A stretch of DNA of 18,536 nt from SKGA01 sp051819745 (GTDB lineage Archaea > Nanobdellota > Nanobdellia > Woesearchaeales > SKGA01). The translations under genes were made by a program, and so were the position numbers. The stretch is from the NCBI GenBank assembly GCA_051819745.1, contig JBNJGO010000015.1:1-18536 (forward strand), read 5' to 3'. Below, piece by piece: positions 14,321 to 18,536 of the stretch. How positions within the stretch are numbered: the first letter of the stretch is position 1; each line of letters starts with the position of its first letter. Under the pieces are notes generated by a model. It made no database searches, was not told the DNA's origin, and worked only from the letters and a program-made list of their open reading frames with translations.

Positions 14321-14339
14321 CTACTCTCTTTGAGAGTAG
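14321..14339. promoter_or_regulatory. Perfect 8-bp inverted repeat between divergent promoters
   Basis: CTACTCTC, loop TTT, GAGAGTAG. It sits between the minus-strand operon promoter and the plus-strand promoter of the beta-rich gene, touching the latter's TATA element. Position and symmetry suggest an operator for a dimeric regulator; an RNA hairpin is less likely because it lies upstream of both starts. Confidence 0.4.
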
Positions 14340-14340
14340 A

Positions 14341-14353
14341 TTTTATTTATATT
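14341..14353 (+). promoter_or_regulatory. TATA box for the beta-rich secreted protein gene
   Basis: TTTTATTTATATT is centred about 40 bases before ATG 14386. The leader would be 10-15 bases with no ribosome-binding site. Confidence 0.45.
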
Positions 14354-14385
14354 GTTATTACTACTACTTATTAATAGTGATTAAA

Positions 14386-15057
14386 ATGACTTCAATTGAT
14401 AAAAAAACATTAAAACAACGATTGGCTCATACGGTTGGCGGTTTAGGATTATTAATCTTATCTTCCGTTCCAAGTCTCGGCCAAAATAACTCTATTGAAC
14501 TCGTCCAAACGGATTCTCACAAAACGAGTAGAGTGAGACCTCACGCGTTTTATGAGTTGCCTGGATGTGTCAAAGGATATTCGTTCGGTGAATTTTATCA
14601 AGATGGGCAGTCATACCTTATCAAATCATCTCTTTCCAGACATATAGTGGGTTCCTTGGATGCTCACGCTCAACTCAATCATGGTAGTGCTTTCACAGAT
14701 CAAGCAGGTATTGGCTTAAAATATACTCTTACAGCATCTGATAACACAGTTGCATCCGTAAAATTACTTCCTGCATACATGGATTTCACAGGATCATATG
14801 TTAAAGATAAAGTGGTTGCAGGATTTTATGTGCAACAAACCGCTGATTTACCGATTGTCGGAGAATTAGATGTTACTGCTCTTGGTGAAGTGAATGTAGG
14901 ATCGCTAAAATCACCTCAATGGTGTTATGGTGAAGCACACGTTTCAAAAACCATCGATGATTATACCTTTGCTATAGGTGCTGACTTCAGAGGAGATGGT
15001 GATTTTGTTCCTGAACCAAATCTAAGCGTGAAACTTGGATACACTTTCAAAGAGTAA
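14386..15057 (+). CDS. Secreted beta-strand-rich protein, possible beta-barrel
   Basis: 223 residues. Residues 1-36 form a signal peptide: basic KKTLKQR, hydrophobic LGLLILSSVPSLG, cleavage near SLG-Q. The mature part has alternating polar/non-polar segments typical of amphipathic beta strands, for example YLIKSSLSRHIVGSLDAHAQ, ASVKLLPAYMDFTGSY, VAGFYVQQ and YTFAIGADFR. It ends LSVKLGYTFKE, like the final strand of bacterial outer-membrane barrels. The frame opens 43 codons earlier at 14257, but that part is low-complexity spacer; ATG 14386 begins the signal peptide. The gene sits alone on the plus strand between eL42 and eS27. No named family recognised. A soluble secreted jelly-roll is an alternative to a barrel. 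Confidence 0.75.
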   Translation: MTSIDKKTLKQRLAHTVGGLGLLILSSVPSLGQNNSIELVQTDSHKTSRVRPHAFYELPGCVKGYSFGEFYQDGQSYLIKSSLSRHIVGSLDAHAQLNHGSAFTDQAGIGLKYTLTASDNTVASVKLLPAYMDFTGSYVKDKVVAGFYVQQTADLPIVGELDVTALGEVNVGSLKSPQWCYGEAHVSKTIDDYTFAIGADFRGDGDFVPEPNLSVKLGYTFKE

Positions 15058-15069
15058 GGTTTCTGTTTC

Positions 15070-15077
15070 TTTTTTTT
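15070..15077 (+). terminator. T8 terminator after the beta-rich gene
   Basis: Eight T, then ATTTTATTA, within 20 bases of the stop codon, with no stable hairpin. The rest of the spacer up to eL42 is AT-rich and otherwise unremarkable. Confidence 0.45.
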
Positions 15078-15172
15078 ATTTTATTATGTATAACAAATTT
15101 GGAAAAAAATATGACTACATTGAAAAACATATGTAAGAATTATTTTAAAAAAATAAATAAAGATATGTGGTT

Positions 15173-15490
15173 CTAAACAATTTCAACCTTTTTAGCACGA
15201 ATACCGCCTGCTTGAACATGTTGTTTCTTGCATTTCTGGCATTCATATCGCAAATCAGTCTTGGTTGTCATCTTACGACCAGTCATCTTCCATTTCTTGA
15301 TAGCTGGTTTGGAGAATTTACCTAAGTTACCTGCTCCTCGACGAGCTCCTCTTTTTTTGAGGCGATTGGTCGAAAATGCACTCATAGGATTTGAAGATCC
15401 TCGTGGTCGTCGCTTTGCTGCAATAACTTTGTGCTCGGTATGTTTGTTACAATAAGGACAATGTCTTCGTTGGACTTTAGCGATTTTCAT
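15173..15490 (-). CDS. rpl44e: Large ribosomal subunit protein eL42 (L44e)
   Basis: Zinc-ribbon ribosomal protein near the E site; 105 residues. Zinc ligands CPYC (Cys11, Cys14) and CQKC (Cys84, Cys87) flank a long basic segment (RLKKRGARRGAGNLGKFSKP) typical of the family. The start MKIAKVQRRHCPYC matches the family N-terminus. A TATA box lies 24-33 bases before the ATG with no ribosome-binding site on this strand, so the transcript is leaderless. In many archaea this gene heads the eL42-eS27-aIF2alpha-Nop10 unit; here it is separated from eS27 by an opposite-strand gene. Confidence 0.96.
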   Translation of the reverse strand: MKIAKVQRRHCPYCNKHTEHKVIAAKRRPRGSSNPMSAFSTNRLKKRGARRGAGNLGKFSKPAIKKWKMTGRKMTTKTDLRYECQKCKKQHVQAGGIRAKKVEIV

Positions 15491-15513
15491 GATAGAGGTG
15501 GAAATAATCTTCT

Positions 15514-15523
15514 ATTTTTAAAG
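15514..15523 (-). promoter_or_regulatory. TATA box for eL42
   Basis: Minus-strand GCTTTAAAAA lies 24-33 bases before the ATG. It overlaps the last bases of the upstream TrmB-like gene region, so eL42 has its own promoter despite the tight spacing. Confidence 0.45.
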
Positions 15524-16270
15524 CTATCGGGTTTTACTAGTGAATCTTCCTTCGTAAATACTCAAAAAGAGTTGTTTGTAATTTTTTGCATGAACTTTAC
15601 TTTTTATTCTGACTGCAGATGGTTCACCTTCAAACTCTATCATAATAACATCTTCTCCAAGAATAACAATTCCTTCTGGATAAGGAATATCAGTATATTT
15701 GATGTTCATTTTCTGTCTTGATAATTTAGGAAGTTCATATTCGATGATATTTTTTGACTCTTTTTTTGCTAGAATTTTTGTATTGAGTTTTTTTTCAGCT
15801 CTTCGAAGGGCGAGATTTGAAAAAAAGATAGCGATATCGTCTTGCTGGTATTCGTCATCAAAATCAAAACTATAATATGTCTCATTTTCTTGTGCGTTTT
15901 TGATACTGTTTCGCAAAAGGGAGAACACGGCTTGTTTTCCTTCATAAAACTCGGCGTACTGTTGTTCTTGTGCGAGAGCTTGTCGTTTTTTGAGCTGATC
16001 GAGATGTTCTTTGAATGTTGCTGTTTTTTCGTTGAGTTTGTCGAGAAGAATTTCAGGATCTGATGCTTGAAATTGCTTTGTCTTCTTGATAATGATGTGG
16101 TTTGCAAGTCCTTTTGTTTCAAGGCGATTCATTACCTCATAGATTTTACTGCTTGGAATTCTTGTTTTCTCAACCAATGGTCCGATTGTTGTCTGTCCGA
16201 AATCAAGAAGTGCGAGATACAGTTTCGCTTCGCGTTCTGAGAGCCCGATGTCTTGAAGAATTTTTATCAT
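15524..16270 (-). CDS. TrmB-family transcriptional regulator
   Basis: A 248-residue archaeal regulator. The first 65 residues form a winged helix-turn-helix of TrmB type (LQDIGLSEREAKLYLALLDF, then TRIPSSKIYEVMNRLETKGL). A coiled-coil linker (about 75-105) and a C-terminal effector/regulatory domain with FYEGKQAVFSLLRNSIKNA follow. Family members sense sugars or other small ligands, or act without a ligand. The target is not evident; no transporter or sugar operon is adjacent. It lies 33 bases upstream of eL42 on the same strand, and eL42 has its own TATA box. A TATA box 26-35 bases before the ATG gives a leaderless start. Confidence 0.88.
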   Translation of the reverse strand: MIKILQDIGLSEREAKLYLALLDFGQTTIGPLVEKTRIPSSKIYEVMNRLETKGLANHIIIKKTKQFQASDPEILLDKLNEKTATFKEHLDQLKKRQALAQEQQYAEFYEGKQAVFSLLRNSIKNAQENETYYSFDFDDEYQQDDIAIFFSNLALRRAEKKLNTKILAKKESKNIIEYELPKLSRQKMNIKYTDIPYPEGIVILGEDVIMIEFEGEPSAVRIKSKVHAKNYKQLFLSIYEGRFTSKTR

Positions 16271-16293
16271 TGTATTTTGATGTGAGGTGTTGT

Positions 16294-16306
16294 GATATTT
16301 AAATGT
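16294..16306 (-). promoter_or_regulatory. TATA box for the TrmB-like gene
   Basis: The minus strand reads CATTTAAATATCA, centred about 30 bases before the ATG. Just downstream, CACAACACCTCACA (about 16283-16297) is a repeated CAC-type sequence that could be an autoregulatory site, though this is weak. Confidence 0.45.
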
Positions 16307-16387
16307 TTCTTTATTTAACTCCTTTTAGGGGTGGATTGCTTTTTTATTAGTTTGCTTTTTACTCTCTAGTGATAAAAAAGGTGAATT

Positions 16388-16903
16388 ATGATGGATAAAA
16401 TTGTTTTGACTGGTGGACCTGGATCAGGAAAAAGTAGTTTACTTTTGACCTTGGAAAAAGAAGGTGAGTATATCATCAGGGAAGCTGCCGAAGACCACAT
16501 TAAATATATGCAGGCTAAAGGATGTAAAGAACCATGGAAAGATCCTGACTTCCAGAAAGATATCTTGGAACTCCAGATTCTTCGAGAGTCAAAAGTCCCT
16601 GATTCTGCGAAAAGAGTCTTTATTGATAGGGGGCTCTACGATGGGCTTGCCTACGTTGACAAAGGAAGCGAACTCTACAGGAAAATACTGGATGAAGCTA
16701 GTAAGATGGAATACGAGAAAATCTTTCTTGTGGAATCGCTGGATACAGTTGTGAACACAGGTGTTCGAAGGGAAGACTACTCTGAAGCGATAGAACTAGG
16801 AAAGAAGCTTGAAGATATCTATAAAGAAGTGGGATATGAGATCATAAAAGTACCTGCAACGACAATTGAATCCCGGCTTGATGTGATCAAACAATGCTTA
16901 TGA
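16388..16903 (+). CDS. P-loop ATPase/kinase of the AAA_28 type
   Basis: A 171-residue P-loop protein, probably an ATP-dependent nucleoside- or metabolite-kinase-like enzyme. Walker A GGPGSGKS is at 9-16. A DRG motif (FIDRGLYDGLAYV, 78-90) corresponds to the DR-type base-binding segment of kinases. The lid region has VRREDYSEAIELGKKL (126-141) and the chain ends IKVPATTIESRLDVI, as in AAA_28/NadR-like proteins. Two ATG codons are adjacent. The AGGTGA ribosome-binding site is 3 bases from the first and 6 from the second, so the second (16391) may be used. First gene of a pair: an identical AGGTGA precedes the next gene 28 bases after the stop. Substrate unknown. Confidence 0.8.
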   Translation: MMDKIVLTGGPGSGKSSLLLTLEKEGEYIIREAAEDHIKYMQAKGCKEPWKDPDFQKDILELQILRESKVPDSAKRVFIDRGLYDGLAYVDKGSELYRKILDEASKMEYEKIFLVESLDTVVNTGVRREDYSEAIELGKKLEDIYKEVGYEIIKVPATTIESRLDVIKQCL

Positions 16904-16931
16904 ACAAATGTAATAAAAAAAGGTGAATAAA

Positions 16932-17936
16932 ATGACAATTGAACAAAAAATTGTTCGCGAAAAGCACTTTGACAGTGAATATGCAAAAATATTTGATTCA
17001 GTGGCAACGAAAAAATCAGATGAGGTTTCCTTATGTGATTTATTTAAAGAATTATACATATCCCCTGGTTTTTTCAAATCAAAAATTGCTCCAAAAATAT
17101 CTAAGGAAGTTGTTCAAGAGATATCTTCAATGTACAAAGATATCGAAACGTTGAAATCATATGTTTCTATCGACGATAAGTTGGTTGCTTCACTTGATTC
17201 AATAGTAGATTCGGGAATTGTAGAAATTATATCATTAGATGAAGAGCAAAAAAAACTTGAAAAAGGAAAATATTCGCTTATAGATTCTGAAGGGGGTTTT
17301 GTTGTTGATAGGCTATCTTCATCAATACAATCGTATGTTGATTCTGTCAAAGATGAACTGGTTCCTCTCTTCAAGAAAAAAGAGTACATAGATTCTCGGA
17401 GGAAAGAAGGGTATTTTGAATTCTTTGGTTTTGGGGGAGAATATAAAAAGAAACAAAATAATGATTGTCTTCTTCGAGGAGATCCCCCAATTAGATTACT
17501 CCTTCTAGACAAGATTAGTCCTCCAGGTCAAATGAAATTATCTCCAACAGAATATCTTAAAACTGAATTAGAATTATATTATTCAGGAAAAGTTCTTGAA
17601 GAAATTTGTTTTGGAGAGGGTATGAGCGGAGGTTTTGGAGGAAGAAGCGCTGTTGAACGAGCAAGAGAAGCTGATAGGAAGGCTTGCAGTGAATGGGAGT
17701 TACAGATGCTTGATGACGTTATCAGTACGTATTTTGCCCAACAAGGAGAAGGACCAATTATGAAGTTAACAAAACCACAACTTTCAGGTCTTAGCAATAT
17801 AGTTTCACATCTAGAGTATAACCAAAAAGAATTTTCATTAAGCGATACTTATCTTCGGAAATCATCTCATGTATTGGATGCTATTAAAGAAGAATCAATA
17901 CTTGACAATAAAATACAGTATCCTAATAATAGTTAA
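16932..17936 (+). CDS. 334-residue protein of unknown function
   Basis: No family recognised. The protein is soluble, with no signal or membrane segment. The N-terminal 170 residues are largely helical and acidic (EVVQEISSMYKDIETLKSYV). The middle holds FFGFGGEYKKK and LLRGDPPIRLLLLDKISPPG (about 181-199). The C-terminal part has a glycine-rich loop GEGMSGGFGGRSAVERAREA (228-247) followed by helices. Start: a GTG at 16923 is inside the ribosome-binding site, and ATG 16932 lies 5 bases after AGGTGA. Tight spacing after the AAA_28-type gene, with the same ribosome-binding signal, indicates one operon, so the two products probably work together. Confidence 0.75.
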   Translation: MTIEQKIVREKHFDSEYAKIFDSVATKKSDEVSLCDLFKELYISPGFFKSKIAPKISKEVVQEISSMYKDIETLKSYVSIDDKLVASLDSIVDSGIVEIISLDEEQKKLEKGKYSLIDSEGGFVVDRLSSSIQSYVDSVKDELVPLFKKKEYIDSRRKEGYFEFFGFGGEYKKKQNNDCLLRGDPPIRLLLLDKISPPGQMKLSPTEYLKTELELYYSGKVLEEICFGEGMSGGFGGRSAVERAREADRKACSEWELQMLDDVISTYFAQQGEGPIMKLTKPQLSGLSNIVSHLEYNQKEFSLSDTYLRKSSHVLDAIKEESILDNKIQYPNNS

Positions 17937-17959
17937 CAGTTATGACTGTACGAAAAAAA

Positions 17960-18008
17960 AGGTGTTAGAGTGATAAAACACCTATAATTTAGTATATTTT
18001 TATATACT
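17960..18008. terminator. Two adjacent hairpins between converging genes
   Basis: AGGTGTT/AACACCT (17960-17966 with 17977-17983, loop 10) and AGTATAT/ATATACT (17991-17997 with 18002-18008, loop TTTT) are each perfect 7-bp stems. They lie between the end of the plus-strand operon and the end of the minus-strand gene, where a bidirectional terminator would be expected. Confidence 0.45.
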
Positions 18009-18062
18009 CATCCAAGAAGAATAGTTTATTTTTTTGAATATGTCATGGATTGTCTCTTTACC

Positions 18063-18530
18063 CTATGTTTTGGGTGTTTGTAGAAGTTCCTCTTTTTTAC
18101 GTTTGGTTTCAAGTTTCTCTTGGATTGCAATATAGGCATTTTCCACGAGGCTGTAGATGTGTTTCCATTCTTTTATTTCTTCAGGAGATGAGAGATTGTA
18201 ATATATTTTATTTTCTTGTAACTCTTCAAACAACATTTTTTTAAGATTGGCTTCACTTTCTTTTAACTCCTTGATGGTTGGCTCTCTAGGTTCTTCTACG
18301 TCACCACATAAATTGTATATACAGTAATACGCATCAAGCATAATATTTTGAAGACTAAGTGATAACCATGTGTTTGAGTGAGCGCCTATTTGTTTTTTCA
18401 TTTTTTGAGCTAATTTTGCCCAATGATAAGTCCAATTAAAGTTCATGTATGACTCTTCAAAAAATCGTTTAAGAATCATTTCATCTCCAGTGTTTTCAGG
18501 TTTAACCCATGACCAAGTCCCTATTTCCAT
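18063..18530 (-). CDS. Hypothetical helical protein at the window edge
   Basis: 155 residues, Trp/Tyr- and Lys/Glu-rich, no signal peptide or membrane segment. Features are a WSWVKPENTG start, NFNWTYHWAKLAQKMKKQ, an AYYCIYNLCG segment with two cysteines, and a long charged C-terminal helix. No family recognised. The start codon is 6 bases from the window edge, so promoter and ribosome-binding site cannot be judged and the true gene may extend beyond. It converges with the AAA_28-associated gene. Confidence 0.6.
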   Translation of the reverse strand: MEIGTWSWVKPENTGDEMILKRFFEESYMNFNWTYHWAKLAQKMKKQIGAHSNTWLSLSLQNIMLDAYYCIYNLCGDVEEPREPTIKELKESEANLKKMLFEELQENKIYYNLSSPEEIKEWKHIYSLVENAYIAIQEKLETKRKKEELLQTPKT

Positions 18531-18536
18531 TAGAGT

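Noticed and set aside
14257..14385. 43-codon N-terminal extension of the beta-rich protein
   Set aside because: Overlaps both promoters and the palindrome, encodes a Tyr/Trp/Phe-rich low-complexity stretch, and the signal peptide begins at the ATG at 14386.

Overview
The window looks like a piece of an AT-rich archaeal genome, most likely a DPANN-type lineage such as Woesearchaeota or a relative. The phylum is inferred; the domain is well supported. Archaeal markers are a type II methionine aminopeptidase, membrane-anchored LonB, a PAC2-family protein, a TrmB-like regulator, and the ribosomal/translation set eL42 (L44e), eS27, aIF2-alpha and Nop10. TATA-type promoters are visible in front of most genes, many at leaderless distance from the start codon. 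No tRNA, rRNA, CRISPR array or transposase was found.

Layout. 1-3056 (minus strand): an adenosine-deaminase-superfamily enzyme with a long N-terminal extension, a 53-residue acidic protein, and methionine aminopeptidase. 3277-6826 (plus strand): a coiled-coil protein, a Hel308/Ski2-type helicase fragment that stops after its first RecA domain, then two related multi-helix membrane proteins. A run of 100 N separates the two membrane genes, and the same 99 bp flank it on both sides, which looks like an assembly artefact. 6838-9464: a two-helix mini membrane protein (minus), a PAC2-family protein and a lipoprotein (plus), and a ROK-family kinase (minus). 9607-12235 (plus): LonB, ending in a hairpin plus T-run terminator, a GC-rich intergenic island that may encode a structured RNA, and an isochorismatase-fold hydrolase. 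12341-12856 (minus): an orphan His/Gln/Asn-rich protein.

13033-15490 is the archaeal translation cluster, transcribed on the minus strand in the order eL42, eS27, aIF2-alpha, Nop10. It is split between eL42 and eS27 by one gene on the opposite strand, encoding a secreted beta-rich protein with a barrel-like C-terminus. 15524-16270 is a TrmB-like regulator. 16388-17936 is a two-gene plus-strand unit: a P-loop AAA_28-type ATPase/kinase and an unrecognised 334-residue protein. It is followed by two adjacent hairpins and a converging unrecognised gene at the window edge.

Much of the window is core cell biology: N-terminal methionine removal, membrane proteolysis, ribosome and initiation factor assembly, pseudouridylation RNP and nucleoside metabolism. 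The accessory material is the membrane-protein pair, the truncated helicase, the inserted beta-rich gene, the GC-rich intergenic island and the AAA_28 cassette. No known defence or mobile system is recognisable. The best candidates for undescribed biology are the membrane-protein pair and the inserted secreted gene.
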